Positions 45,086 through 54,239 of a stretch of DNA of 64,000 nt are shown piece by piece (within the stretch, counting starts at the first letter, position 1; each line of letters opens with the position of its first letter). Below the pieces are notes generated by a model. It ran no database searches, had not been told where the DNA came from, and saw nothing but the letters and a program-made list of their open reading frames with translations. This stretch comes from Thiohalocapsa sp. PB-PSB1 (GTDB lineage: Bacteria; Pseudomonadota; Gammaproteobacteria; Chromatiales; Chromatiaceae), in the NCBI GenBank assembly GCA_016745215.1, contig CP050890.1, forward strand, positions 7,085,001-7,149,000, read 5' to 3'. The translations under genes and the position numbers were made by a program.

Positions 45086-46045
45086 ATGAACTATTTTGAC
45101 GTTTTTAATGGCGATGCGGACGGTTTGTGTGCGCTACAGCAATTGCGCCTTTCGTGCCCTGTCGACGCCCTGCCGGTCACCGGCGTGAAGCGTGATATCG
45201 CGTTGTTGCAGCGGGTGGAAGCGCAGGCGGGAGACCGAATCACGGTCTTGGACGTATCCCTGGATAAGAACCGAGAACCGCTGTTGAAGCTTCTGGAGCA
45301 AGGCATTTCGATACAGTATTTCGACCATCATTTTGCCGGCGATATTCCCTGCCACCCGCTGTTGGAAAGCCACATCGAGACCTTGCCGGACAAGGGCACA
45401 AGTCTGCTTGTGGACGACTATCTGGGAGGAGCACAGCGTGCTTGGGCGGTGGTTGGCACATTCGGTGACAATTTCGACAGTGCGGCCCATCATGCAGCGA
45501 AACCCCTGAGATTGGATCCTGATGAGCTGGCGCTGCTGCGTGAACTCGGGATTGTTCTCAATTACAACGGCTACGGGGAAACCATCGATGACCTGCATAT
45601 CGCCCCCGACGAGCTGTTCCGCCGTATCGCGCCATACGCCGATCCGTTGGACTTTGCTCGCGAGGATGCAACCTTTGCCCATTTACGCGACGGATTTGCA
45701 CAAGATATCGAACGCGCAAGGGCCGTCGCGCCGGAGCGGCAAAGCGACCAACACATGATCGTTATCCTGCCTTCTGCCGCTTGGGCAAGGCGTGCAGGCG
45801 GCGTCTATGCCAACGAGCTGGCTCAGGCCGCGCCGGGCCGTGCCCACGCGTTGCTGACGCGGCTTGTACAGGGCGGATTTGTGGTCAGCGTACGCGCACC
45901 GCTTGCACGCGCCGGCGGTGCGGATCGACTTTGCCGGAAGTTCCCAAGCGGTGGCGGGCGCCGCGCCGCGGCCGGCATCAATTATTTACCAGAGGAGGAT
46001 TTCGGGCGCTTTACAGATGCCTTTCTTGCCGCCTTTCAAGCCTGA
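45086..46045 (+). CDS. DHH-family phosphoesterase-like protein
   Basis: 319 residues. The first DHH motif is YFDVFNGDADGLCALQQL; the second, ITVLDVSLDKN; and the DHH motif itself, IQYFDHHFAGDIP. The C terminus has the DHHA1-like SGGGRRAAAGINYLPEEDF. Family members hydrolyse nano-RNA, 3'-phosphoadenosine 5'-phosphate or cyclic dinucleotides; the substrate is not assignable. First plus-strand gene of this part; the glycosyltransferase gene follows. Confidence 0.82.
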   Translation: MNYFDVFNGDADGLCALQQLRLSCPVDALPVTGVKRDIALLQRVEAQAGDRITVLDVSLDKNREPLLKLLEQGISIQYFDHHFAGDIPCHPLLESHIETLPDKGTSLLVDDYLGGAQRAWAVVGTFGDNFDSAAHHAAKPLRLDPDELALLRELGIVLNYNGYGETIDDLHIAPDELFRRIAPYADPLDFAREDATFAHLRDGFAQDIERARAVAPERQSDQHMIVILPSAAWARRAGGVYANELAQAAPGRAHALLTRLVQGGFVVSVRAPLARAGGADRLCRKFPSGGGRRAAAGINYLPEEDFGRFTDAFLAAFQA

Positions 46046-46163
46046 GGATGACCAACCAAAATGCATGTCTGTCGGTTACAGAACCAATGATGGAACACAC
46101 AATGTTCGCTGCCGCCTGCCGCATAGTGCCTGGTGCGTGGCTGCTTCCAACGGTAGCAAGCTG

Positions 46164-47381
46164 ATGAAGTGCCTGTTGGTCGCGAATATCTTTCCACCTA
46201 TCAACGGCGGATCGGCGGTGGTCTATGAAAGCCTGTGCCAGTTTTCGCCGGCCGGCAGCATGATCGTTCTGGCACCCTGGCGCCACTACATTACAGGTGA
46301 GGTGGTCGACGGCTGGCAAGAGTACGATGAACGCGCGTCGTTTCCAATCGAGCGTGTCGAACTCTTACGCCCTTCCATCGAGAACCCGAGTTCTCTGCTC
46401 CACTCGGCCTGGCTGCAGCTCTCCGTCGATCTGCCGCTGAAGGTTCGGGTGCTCTGGAAAACAATCTCTTTGATACGCCGCGAAAAGATCGACGTTATTT
46501 GCGTATGTGAGCTGAGTTCCGGCTCCTGGCTCGGGCTGCTGTTAAAGCGCTTGCTCGGTATTCCATACATCAACTATATTCACGGCGAGGAGATCACCAC
46601 CGAATCTAGCTACCGGCTGTTTGGACGTCGTCGAAAACATTATTTACGTCAAGCAGATGCGGTGGTCGCGGTAAGCGAGTTTACGCGCCAGGAACTGATC
46701 GAGCGCATGGGTGTCGCGCCCGAGCGTATTAGGCTAATTATCAATGGTGTTGATTCGTCACGCTTTCAGCCGGGGCCAAGACCCGAGGTATTGGTACGTC
46801 GATATCATGTCGCCGGCCGCAGGGTATTGCTGACCGTCGGCAGGCTAGTCGAGCGTAAGGGCATTGACACGACCATCCGCGCCATGCCGCACATACTTTC
46901 CCGCTGTCCGAACGTCACCTATCTGATCGTCGGTATCGGCCCCTACTTGCCAAGGTTGCAGGAGCTGGTGAGAGAAATGGCGGTGGATGAACAGGTGATT
47001 TTCGCCGGACGCATACCGCATGATGAGCTGGTCGCGCACTACCAACTCTGTGATCTGTTCATCATGCCAAACAGGGAACTCGAGAATCGCGATACCGAGG
47101 GCTTTGGTCTGGTTTTTCTCGAGGCCAATGCCTGCGCTAAGGCAGTCATCAGCGGCAAGGCCGGCGGTGTGGTGGAGGCTGTTCAACATGGCGAGACCGG
47201 CCTCAATGTCGACGGCAACAGTGTCGAGGCAGTAGCCGATGCCGTGGTCGAACTGCTGTGCGAGGACGCCCGCCGGGAAGCGATGGGAGCGCGCGGCTTG
47301 GAAGTTGCGCGCGCATCGAGTTCGGCGGAGCGAGCACAGCGTTTTTATGAACTTTGCCGGCAAGTTGCCGGCAGTACCTGA
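46164..47381 (+). CDS. Glycosyltransferase, GT4 family
   Basis: 405 residues from ATG 46164 (KCLLVANIFPPINGGSAVVYESLCQF); the upstream open frame overlaps the DHH gene and lacks family sequence. GT-B features: YINYIHGEEITTESSYRLFGRRRKHYLRQADAVVAVSEFTRQELIERMGVAPERIRLIINGVDSSRF at the domain junction, then RRVLLTVGRLVERKGIDTTIRAMPHIL, VIFAGRIPHDELVAHYQLCDLFIMPNRELENRDTEGFGLVFLEANACAKAVISGKAGGV with the retaining-GT4 E-x7-E element (EGFGLVFLE). It probably adds a hexose in surface glycan synthesis with the genes at 39309-44868. Confidence 0.9.
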   Translation: MKCLLVANIFPPINGGSAVVYESLCQFSPAGSMIVLAPWRHYITGEVVDGWQEYDERASFPIERVELLRPSIENPSSLLHSAWLQLSVDLPLKVRVLWKTISLIRREKIDVICVCELSSGSWLGLLLKRLLGIPYINYIHGEEITTESSYRLFGRRRKHYLRQADAVVAVSEFTRQELIERMGVAPERIRLIINGVDSSRFQPGPRPEVLVRRYHVAGRRVLLTVGRLVERKGIDTTIRAMPHILSRCPNVTYLIVGIGPYLPRLQELVREMAVDEQVIFAGRIPHDELVAHYQLCDLFIMPNRELENRDTEGFGLVFLEANACAKAVISGKAGGVVEAVQHGETGLNVDGNSVEAVADAVVELLCEDARREAMGARGLEVARASSSAERAQRFYELCRQVAGST

Positions 47382-47409
47382 TAATGCAAACTCAGAGGAG
47401 GCAAACTCA

Positions 47410-47997
47410 ATGGCAGCAAAGAAAATTCTGATGCTAGTCGGCGATTTTGTTGAAGACTACGAGGTCATGGTGCCGTTTCAGATCCTGACCATGGTCGGGC
47501 ACGACGTGCACGCTGTTTGTCCTGATAAGCAGGCGGGCGACCAGGTGCGCACGGCCGTGCACGATTTTGAAGGTGACCAAACCTATAGCGAAAAGCCGGG
47601 TCATCTCTTTTCATTGAATGCCAGCTTCGCCGATATTGATGTCGCAGATTACGACGCCCTGGTCATCCCCGGAGGTCGCGCACCTGAATATCTGCGGTTA
47701 AACCCGCAAGTCATCGATATGGTGCGCCACTTCTCGCAACAAGCAAAACCCATCGCGTCGATCTGCCATGGACAGCAGATTCTGGTGGCGGCGGGAGTAT
47801 TGCAGGGGGTAACCTGCACGGCCTATCCATCCTTGCAACCTGATATTGAATTAGCCGGCGGCAGTTGGCATGAGGTGGTCGAGACCTTCGCCAATGCGCA
47901 TACCCATGGCATGCTGGTGACTGCTCCGGCTTGGCCAGCGCAACCGGAATGGATGCGACAGTTTCTGCAGGTGCTTGGCAGCCGCATTGAGCCCTGA
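47410..47997 (+). CDS. DJ-1/PfpI family protein
   Basis: 195 residues from ATG 47410, preceded by GAGGAG at 9-nt spacing. Typical PfpI landmarks: ILMLVGDFVEDYEVMVPFQIL with the conserved Glu, DYDALVIPGGRAPEYLR, and the nucleophile elbow ASICHGQQILVAAG with the reactive Cys. Family members act as glyoxalase III/deglycase-like or amidase enzymes. The long EGDQTYSEKPGHLFSL insert resembles the YhbO/PfpI subgroup. It is in a row of short stress-type genes (AIG2-like, OsmC) on the same strand. Confidence 0.88.
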   Translation: MAAKKILMLVGDFVEDYEVMVPFQILTMVGHDVHAVCPDKQAGDQVRTAVHDFEGDQTYSEKPGHLFSLNASFADIDVADYDALVIPGGRAPEYLRLNPQVIDMVRHFSQQAKPIASICHGQQILVAAGVLQGVTCTAYPSLQPDIELAGGSWHEVVETFANAHTHGMLVTAPAWPAQPEWMRQFLQVLGSRIEP

Positions 47998-48051
47998 TGA
48001 GTACAGTTCGCGTTCCGTCCCTGAAGCAGCCGATTCCTGAAGCATTGATTT

Positions 48052-48516
48052 ATGGAACACCGTGTTTTTGTCTACGGTACGCTGCTGCGCGGCGAAGCCA
48101 ACCATGGTTTGCTTGCAAAAGCGCGGTTTCTAGGTGCGCATCAAACCAAGCCCTGTTTCAGGATGCTCCTGCTCGGCGCCTACCCTGGGCTGGTTGCCGG
48201 CGGCTCCACCGCCATTGCCGGCGAGGTCTACAGCATCAACCAGGCTATACTGAGCGTGCTGGATCGGCTGGAAGATTATCCGCGCCTGTACGATCGCCGT
48301 CTGATCCCTACCCCCTACGGACCTGCCTGGCTGTATCTCTACCGGGGCAAGGCAAAGGACCGACCAACGATCAGCTCCGGTAACTGGCGCGATCTCACCC
48401 GGTCCGGCAAGCCTTTGTGCGCTGCCGCCGTACGCAATCGGCGCGACTCCAAGAACCCAAGCCGTCAATTCCCATCGCCGTCACAAGACCGAGGTCTTAC
48501 AGAGACTGAGATCTGA
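48052..48516 (+). CDS. AIG2/gamma-glutamylcyclotransferase-like protein
   Basis: 154 residues. VFVYGTLLRGEANHGLL is the YGTL motif of AIG2/GGCT-like (BtrG-type) proteins, and LDRLEDYPRLYDRRLIPTPYGPAWLYLYRG holds the expected Glu and second half of the barrel. The domain ends near residue 125; the remaining 30 residues (RNRRDSKNPSRQFPSPSQDRG) are polar and probably unstructured. Catalytic activity on gamma-glutamyl compounds is plausible. The OsmC gene follows after 27 bp. Confidence 0.8.
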   Translation: MEHRVFVYGTLLRGEANHGLLAKARFLGAHQTKPCFRMLLLGAYPGLVAGGSTAIAGEVYSINQAILSVLDRLEDYPRLYDRRLIPTPYGPAWLYLYRGKAKDRPTISSGNWRDLTRSGKPLCAAAVRNRRDSKNPSRQFPSPSQDRGLTETEI

Positions 48517-48543
48517 CTTGCCCACATCAGAGGAGAGCACAGC

Positions 48544-49005
48544 ATGACTGAACAAGGCCGCTTTACCATCCATCTGGAACAGCAGGAGGGATATCAGATC
48601 AATGTCCGCTTCGATTGGAAGCGCGCAGCTGATCTGCTGATGGACGAACCGCCGCCGCTGGGCGAGACCTCCGGCCCAAACGCTTCACGTCTGCTTGCTG
48701 CTGCCGCCGCCAACTGTCTGTCCGCAAGCCTGCTGCATTGTTTGGCCAAAGAAGAACCCCCGGAAAACAGCCTGCGCGCCGAGGCCACCTGTATTCTGGT
48801 CCGAAACGACAAAAAACGCTTACGCATCGGCGCCCTAGAGGTTAAGTTGATCGTCGGCGATGCCCTGTCCGGCTCTCACCGACTGGCACGCTGCAAGGAT
48901 TTGTTCGAGGACTTTTGTGTGGTGTCAGCAAGCATTCGCGACGGTATTCCCATCGACGTCACATTGGTCGACGAAGCCGGCAATCTGCTGCGCGACAGCG
49001 ACTGA
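48544..49005 (+). CDS. OsmC-family protein
   Basis: 153 residues, preceded by AGAGGAGAGC. The OsmC fold is visible: an N-terminal beta section (GYQINVRFDWKRAADLLMDEPPPLGETSGPNASRLL), then helix AAAAANCLSASLLHCLAKE with the first conserved Cys, and the second Cys in RCKDLFEDFCVVSASIRDGIPIDVTL. The two cysteines are typical of the peroxide-reducing Ohr/OsmC superfamily, though the YhfA-type subgroup lacks proven peroxidase activity. It is clustered with PfpI and AIG2-like genes, suggesting an oxidative or electrophile-stress theme. Confidence 0.85.
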   Translation: MTEQGRFTIHLEQQEGYQINVRFDWKRAADLLMDEPPPLGETSGPNASRLLAAAAANCLSASLLHCLAKEEPPENSLRAEATCILVRNDKKRLRIGALEVKLIVGDALSGSHRLARCKDLFEDFCVVSASIRDGIPIDVTLVDEAGNLLRDSD

Positions 49006-49090
49006 TGGGCTCGCGGCGAGGCAGTTGCCGGGAATCTTTATCTATGCCGCTGTCCATCGCCGTAAGCCTGAATGATACGGATGAGCGGCC

Positions 49091-50944
49091 ATGCGCGCTT
49101 ACGCGCTCTGGCATGCTGGTCGAAAACGGCAGTACCGATTCCTGAGCGACCTGATGTTGCGGGCACCGGAAGTCCTAATCGCAGGAAGCGGAAGCCTGGC
49201 AAAGGATACCGCGATGGCGCTCAGCCGACACCATCGCCGGGTCGTATGGATCGATCAGCTCGATCGCATCGGCAAACGCATGCACCCGGACGCAACGCTG
49301 ATCGTCACGGCGGAGGAAACGCAGCCCCCCGGGAATGACCGGAACCAAACCTGGGAACAACTTTGGGCAGCGCTCGATGCCCGATTGCAATGCCGACGGA
49401 CCTTGCCGCGCATCCTGCTGCTGTCGGAGGCAGGCGCATCATTCCCCGCCCAGCTGCCAGCATCAGCGCAAGACATCGAACCGCAGATCGAGCGGCTGGT
49501 CTTGGAACAGAGTGCGGCACGCCTGCTGTTTACGCGCTGGCCATTGCACTTTGGCTGCGACCCGCTGTTCGGCCAACAAGTGCATTGGCTCATTTGCGGT
49601 CGCACGCCGCTGGCCGATGCTCTGCTGTTACACATGCTGCGGATTGCTCATTACAGCGAGAAAAAGCCAGTGATCACTCTGGTCTCCGATGCCCCCGAGC
49701 ATTGGCATCAAAACTTTACCAGCACCTATCCCGGAGCCGAAGCGTTCAGCCGATTGCACTTTTGCTCACATGACGACCCTGTTCCTGGTGATGAAGCGGC
49801 AGTCAGCGGCGTCATCATCTGCGCGCCACCGTCCGGCATCGCATTGGAGTTTGTTGAATTTCTGGCGCTTTCGATCGTTAGACAACAACGCATATCACCG
49901 ATCATGCTTGTCGATGTCGGCGATGCCGAACCTGGCGGTCGCATTGAAGACTGGAATGGCCAGATCCTGGCCTTTTCCCAGCGCCGCATGGTGTTGCGGC
50001 CCGAGGTGTTGTTGGACGCTCAGGACGACCAACTGGCTCAGGTCATCCATGAGCATTATCGAGACAGCATCGCCGGACAAGGCCGTAATCCGGATACCGA
50101 GCCCTCGTCGCAACCCTGGAGCACTTTGGATGACTCATATCGATCCGCTAACCGCCACCAGGCAGATCATCTGTGGGCAAAACTTGCGATCACCGATTGC
50201 CGGGCGGTCACCGAGGATCTGGTGGAGTCGTTCGCCTTCGCGCCGGAGGAAGTAGAGCGACTTGCCGTGATCGAGCATGCTCGTTGGGCCGCCGACCGTT
50301 ATCTGGACGGCTGGAGCTATGCGCCTATACGCGACAACGCTAGCAAACACCACCCGCAGCTCATCGCCTACGATGAACTCTCCGGCCCGATGAAAGATCT
50401 GGACCGATTTGCCGTACGGCTGGTGCCCGCCTTGCTGGCACGCTCTGGTCTTGGGCTGATGCGCATGCTGATCGTCGGTATTCGCGAGGGCTGGCCGCTG
50501 ACTGCTGCTGGCGCGGATGGCGGCAATTTGCGACGCCGGGTGGACCAGGTGCTGCGACGCCTGCGCAAACGGTATCCTGACCGCGGTCTTGTCATTGCCA
50601 CCACTCTGGCCGATCCCGCATCGAGGCTGTTTGCAAAGCGTGCGCGGCAACTGGCCGATGCCAGTCTTTTTCTATTGGTTCCGCGCCTGTTCGATGAGAC
50701 TCTAGCTGCCCAGCCGGACCATGTCGCCCGACGCGAATTACTGGAACTCGCGGTCCATGCTGAGCGCCGAATCTCGCTGCCGGGCGCCATGGATCTTGAG
50801 CAATGGCTGAGGATACGCGCTGAAATCCTGGTGGAGTTCGACTCTGATGCATCTGAGCGCACTGCGGATCAACGCGCCACCAGCATCCGCAAACATGTGC
50901 GCATGGGTGCAAGGCATGAACCCGAATGGAATTTTGAATACTGA
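49091..50944 (+). CDS. RyR-domain protein with N-terminal Rossmann-like domain
   Basis: 617 residues. The N terminus, after a short lead, has VLIAGSGSLAKDTAMALSRHHRRVVWID, a nucleotide-binding Rossmann start like TrkA-N domains. The centre repeats a similar pattern (HWLICGRTPLADALLLHML). Residues about 385-445 match the RyR (ryanodine receptor repeat) domain: LAVIEHARWAADRYLDGWSYAPIRDNASKHHPQLIAYDELSGPMKDLDRFAVRLVP. The C-terminal part (LLARSGLGLMRMLIVGI..., RYPDRGLVIATTLADPASRLFAKRARQL) is a further alpha/beta domain. Prokaryotic TrkA-N/RyR proteins have been linked by comparative genomics to nucleotide-type signalling. ATG 49091 given; ATG 49154 is possible. A ParA-like gene follows. Confidence 0.8.
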   Translation: MRAYALWHAGRKRQYRFLSDLMLRAPEVLIAGSGSLAKDTAMALSRHHRRVVWIDQLDRIGKRMHPDATLIVTAEETQPPGNDRNQTWEQLWAALDARLQCRRTLPRILLLSEAGASFPAQLPASAQDIEPQIERLVLEQSAARLLFTRWPLHFGCDPLFGQQVHWLICGRTPLADALLLHMLRIAHYSEKKPVITLVSDAPEHWHQNFTSTYPGAEAFSRLHFCSHDDPVPGDEAAVSGVIICAPPSGIALEFVEFLALSIVRQQRISPIMLVDVGDAEPGGRIEDWNGQILAFSQRRMVLRPEVLLDAQDDQLAQVIHEHYRDSIAGQGRNPDTEPSSQPWSTLDDSYRSANRHQADHLWAKLAITDCRAVTEDLVESFAFAPEEVERLAVIEHARWAADRYLDGWSYAPIRDNASKHHPQLIAYDELSGPMKDLDRFAVRLVPALLARSGLGLMRMLIVGIREGWPLTAAGADGGNLRRRVDQVLRRLRKRYPDRGLVIATTLADPASRLFAKRARQLADASLFLLVPRLFDETLAAQPDHVARRELLELAVHAERRISLPGAMDLEQWLRIRAEILVEFDSDASERTADQRATSIRKHVRMGARHEPEWNFEY

Positions 50945-51075
50945 AGTTCATGCTGACAAGCGCCGTTGTCAAAGCAATTCGTGAACCTTGGTCTTGACTT
51001 CAAATATCTCCGGCTTACCATGCGCCATGGTCTAAATCGGACCCAACCGCATCCTGGTCATTGAGGAATCCATCA

Positions 51076-51861
51076 TTGAGTAGCATCCAATTTGTCGGGG
51101 GCGAAAAGGGCGGTGTCGGCAAGTCTGTCCTGGCACGCCTGCTCGCGCAATACCACATCGACCGCGATCTGCCATTTCGCGCGTTTGATTCCGATCGCTC
51201 CCACGGCGCCATGCTGCGCTTCTATGGCGACTATTCAGCGCCGGTTACCATGGACATTTTCGACAATGCCGATCGGATCATGGAAGCCGCCTTGGAGCAG
51301 CCGCCCCGGAATGTCATTGTCGACTTGGCCGCGCAGACCGCATTGCCGCTTTTTCAATGGATCGACGACAACGACCTGCTCTCTCTGGCGGCAGACGAGG
51401 GCATCGGCGTGGTATTCTGGCATGTGCTGGACGACGGTGCCGACAGCATCAAGCTGTTACGCGACTTGCTCAAGCGCCTTGATGGCCGCGAACAGCTGGT
51501 CGTTGTGCGGAATTTCGGTCGCGGCAATCAGTTCGCCGCGTTCGATGATTCAGTAGAACACACCGATGCAGTGCAAGCCGGCGTACACATCATTGACCTA
51601 CCCGCTCTGCATCAGGCAACCATGCGCAAGGTTGACCATCTGGGAGCCAGTTTCTGGGCGGCGGCCAACAATCGTGACAGCCTGAGCGTCATGGACCGCC
51701 AGCGCGTCAAGGTCTGGTTGCGAAGAGTCTATGCGTCACTGGATCAAATAGCCGATGCGCTCTTGCTGACGCATCCCGCCGCGGACACGCCAGCCCCAGA
51801 TCATTCAGCTGAAGACAATAGGACAACGTCGGAGACCACCGCATTCGAGCCGGCGCTGTAA
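51076..51861 (+). CDS. ParA/MinD-like P-loop ATPase
   Basis: About 261 residues. Deviant Walker A FVGGEKGGVGKSVLARLLAQY (KGGVGKS), then FRAFDSDRSHGAML with the conserved Asp, and IVDLAAQTALPLFQWIDDND in the place of the switch II region. TTG 51076 was chosen because GAGG lies nine bases upstream and the protein then begins right at the P-loop strand; TTG 51061 is the alternative. The fold is that of ParA/MobD-type ATPases. With no ParB or centromere repeats nearby, its role is unclear; it may partner the RyR-domain protein 131 bp upstream. Confidence 0.78.
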   Translation: MSSIQFVGGEKGGVGKSVLARLLAQYHIDRDLPFRAFDSDRSHGAMLRFYGDYSAPVTMDIFDNADRIMEAALEQPPRNVIVDLAAQTALPLFQWIDDNDLLSLAADEGIGVVFWHVLDDGADSIKLLRDLLKRLDGREQLVVVRNFGRGNQFAAFDDSVEHTDAVQAGVHIIDLPALHQATMRKVDHLGASFWAAANNRDSLSVMDRQRVKVWLRRVYASLDQIADALLLTHPAADTPAPDHSAEDNRTTSETTAFEPAL

Positions 51862-51928
51862 GCCATGTCGCCGAATCCTAGCGAAACGCTGAGGCGCTGT
51901 CGGCACGCCACCCAACTACAATCCAATT

Positions 51929-52519
51929 ATGCCAAGAGTCGACACTGACAGCTTTTATCGTGACTCCTTAGCACGTCATGGCCACAGCGCCGAGGGGGTG
52001 CAATGGAACTCCGCGCGATCGCAACACATACGGTTCCTTGCCTTAAGAGAATTCCTGCCGGACGATCTGTCAACGCTCAGCCTGGTCGATGCCGGTTGCG
52101 GGCTCGGAGATCTATTCGTCTTTCTGTCCGATCGAGGCGAAAAACCGCGCAGCTACATCGGTATCGACGTTGTCGCGCCAATGGTGGAGGCAGCTGCCGG
52201 TCGCACCGGCCGCGAGATTCTACAGCGCGATGTACTACTGGATGACCTGCCTGGTGCCGACTACTATCTGTGCAGCGGCGCAATGAACACCCTGACCCAT
52301 GAAGAAACGCTGCTGTTCATCCGGCGCTGTTACGCTGCCAGCAGACAGGGCTTTGTATTCAACCTGTTGGAAGGTCGCCAGCGCGGAGGTGCCTATAATC
52401 ATTTTCAATATGATGACCTGCGCCCCTTGGCCGAGGAGTTAAGCGCCGAACTGAACTTCGCAAACAACTACCTTGCCGGCGATTTTACCGCATCCTTCAT
52501 ACACCGCGACGCCAGCTGA
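51929..52519 (+). CDS. SAM-dependent class I methyltransferase (3)
   Basis: 196 residues. An N-terminal helix RHGHSAEGVQWNSARSQHIRFLALREF precedes motif I LSLVDAGCGLGDLFVFLSDRG (50-70), then SYIGIDVVAPMVEAAAGR and ADYYLCSGAMNTLTHEETLLFIRRCY. The layout matches small stand-alone methyltransferases of unknown substrate. It follows the ParA-like gene by 67 bp on the same strand, possibly the end of that transcription unit. Confidence 0.82.
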   Translation: MPRVDTDSFYRDSLARHGHSAEGVQWNSARSQHIRFLALREFLPDDLSTLSLVDAGCGLGDLFVFLSDRGEKPRSYIGIDVVAPMVEAAAGRTGREILQRDVLLDDLPGADYYLCSGAMNTLTHEETLLFIRRCYAASRQGFVFNLLEGRQRGGAYNHFQYDDLRPLAEELSAELNFANNYLAGDFTASFIHRDAS

Positions 52520-52931
52520 TACTCGGGGAGAATCAGATCGAAAAGATAGTACGCCAGGGTATGATTTGATGATCTTTGGCGGTTGATCTGAAATGTATTG
52601 ACTACAGAGACACAAAGTGCATAGAAAACCAGGGCAAATGCAGCCTTTTTCGGGCTTCGTCTATATCTCCGCGGTGAATCAAGCTTCACCTTGTGTCAAG
52701 AGATATTGACCCTGAAGACTCAGAGTTTGAAGCCGAGGTTGGTATCACTTACTTTTAGAAAGTATTTCAAGACATAGATGCTGGGAAACTTACTTGGTCG
52801 TACGCATCTGTTACACTTGACGTTCAGTTTCCTCATCAACTTTGCGTTCCGATAACTAGCAGTTTTCGCCGAATTATTCTCCGACTCATTTTCCTCTAAC
52901 CACAACTTTTCCCTAACCATAGGAATTGCTC
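52520..52931. other. Non-coding region with chromosome-wide short repeat fragments
   Basis: About 410 bp without a gene. The segment ACTACAGAGACACAAAGTGCATAG (about 52599-52622) and TATATCTCCGCGGTGAATCAAGCTTCACC (about 52660-52688) resemble the CGCAGAG.../CTCTGCGGTGAA arms of the nested repeat at 61346 and the CTCCGTGTCTTCGTG run near 55345. The thioredoxin promoter should lie in the right part. Confidence 0.45.
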
Positions 52932-53306
52932 ATGGCCGTGATCGAGCTGACCCAAGATAACTTCGAAGAGACCATCACCAACAACCCTTTCGTTCTCGTG
53001 GACTTCTGGGCGCCTTGGTGTGGACCCTGTCGAGGCTTTGCACCAGTGTACGAGAAGGTTTCCGCGGACCATGACGACATCCTGTTCGCCAAGGTAAACA
53101 CGGAAGACGAACAGCAAATCGCCGCTCATTTCCAGATCCGCTCCATCCCGACATTAATGATCTTCCGCGATCAGATCATGATCTTTTCGCAGCCAGGCGC
53201 ATTGCCTGAGGGATCGCTGCGCGAGCTGTTAGTAAAAGCTGGCGAGTTGGACATGGCCAAGGTCCGTACGGAAATAGAGCAGCAGCAAGGTAGCAGTAAT
53301 GCCTAA
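52932..53306 (+). CDS. Thioredoxin-family protein
   Basis: 124 residues from ATG 52932 (AGGAATTGCTC upstream). A single thioredoxin domain: VIELTQDNFEETITNNPFVLVDFWAPWCGPCRGFAPVYEKVSADH with the redox motif WCGPC, then FAKVNTEDEQQIAAHFQIRSIPTLMIFRDQIMI with the cis-Pro in SIPT. About 15 residues more than E. coli Trx1 at the C terminus. It is a cytosolic disulfide reductase. It is monocistronic as far as can be seen. Confidence 0.93.
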   Translation: MAVIELTQDNFEETITNNPFVLVDFWAPWCGPCRGFAPVYEKVSADHDDILFAKVNTEDEQQIAAHFQIRSIPTLMIFRDQIMIFSQPGALPEGSLRELLVKAGELDMAKVRTEIEQQQGSSNA

Positions 53307-53683
53307 GGCAACCAACCTGATAAGCCCGATATGCCGGATGTAATGGATCGCAACATTGCAGCGCGGGATATCGCAAGCAGCTGATCGCCAATTCGGTCTG
53401 CTGCGGCCACGAAAAATCTCGGGGATTCATTCGGACGCTGACAGACTGTGACCGTGCAGGTATTCTTTGCTCCTATATCAATCGCCCCTCCCGGGGCAAG
53501 GAGCGCTTCTAAAAGCAGGTTTGGTACCGACTAAACTGTACCTGTGCATCGCAGATTTGATAGTAAAATTCGATTTTGGTCCGGATAGCGATTTCGATCC
53601 TGATTGATGCAGGCAAAATCGTAACGCTCATTTCTGACTTCAATATTCATCTTCACAACCCCCTTCTCTTACCGAGTTTTCCC
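53307..53683. other. Intergenic region
   Basis: About 375 bp. No gene, repeat or structure recognised apart from a CCCCTCCCGGGGCAAGG palindrome-like stretch near 53485-53501. Confidence 0.4.
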
Positions 53684-54190
53684 ATGCAGGTTTCGACGCC
53701 GCTCCAACAATGCTGTGAGCCGAATGGTGATCGTCCAACCATCGGCGATCTGATGAGCTTGTGTGAAGAAAACTATTGTGCTCTGCATCGTCTAGCTCCA
53801 AACCTCGCGACCCTACGAGGTCCATTCGTATCCTGCGATGAGGCCGGCGCCGATCTACTCCTCGAGGTACGCGAACAAGCACCTTTCACAACCCTATTCC
53901 GATTGACTCATTTGTTTGCGGGTCCACAGGATATCGGGCGCTGGCGACCTGATCCAGACGCCATATTGCGTGCCTACCATGATGCCGGTCAGGTGGAGGT
54001 GCTCGATCTTCGCCAGACGGCATTGCCGGTATTCAACCATTACCGCGCGCCGGCACTGTTGGCAAATTGGAAGGCTAGCCTATTCCTCTCTAAATGGCTC
54101 CGTTATTGCCTTGCCCGCGAGCACCGCTTCCCGCCGGTGACCAACCGGCCGCTGCGACCCAGCGAACATGAATTGACACCAATCCCTTAG
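53684..54190 (+). CDS. DUF1249 (YqiB-like) family protein
   Basis: 168 residues from the Met at 53684 (QVSTPLQQC); the upstream frame is not family sequence. DUF1249 features: LMSLCEENYCALHRLAPNL, GADLLLEVREQAPFTTLFRLTHLFA, PDAILRAYHDAGQVEVLDLRQ, and NWKASLFLSKWLRYCLAREHRF. Function unknown; the E. coli homologue YqiB lies near nudF and cpdA. The stop codon TAG at 54188-54190 straddles the left edge of an IS5-type element: T and A are the target dinucleotide and G is the first base of the IS. The uninterrupted gene would have ended TAA at the same codon. Confidence 0.85.
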   Translation: MQVSTPLQQCCEPNGDRPTIGDLMSLCEENYCALHRLAPNLATLRGPFVSCDEAGADLLLEVREQAPFTTLFRLTHLFAGPQDIGRWRPDPDAILRAYHDAGQVEVLDLRQTALPVFNHYRAPALLANWKASLFLSKWLRYCLAREHRFPPVTNRPLRPSEHELTPIP

Positions 54191-54239
54191 AATCTGTCTG
54201 GCGAAAAAATGTCCATCAACGTCAAGTGCTTTTTCTTCG

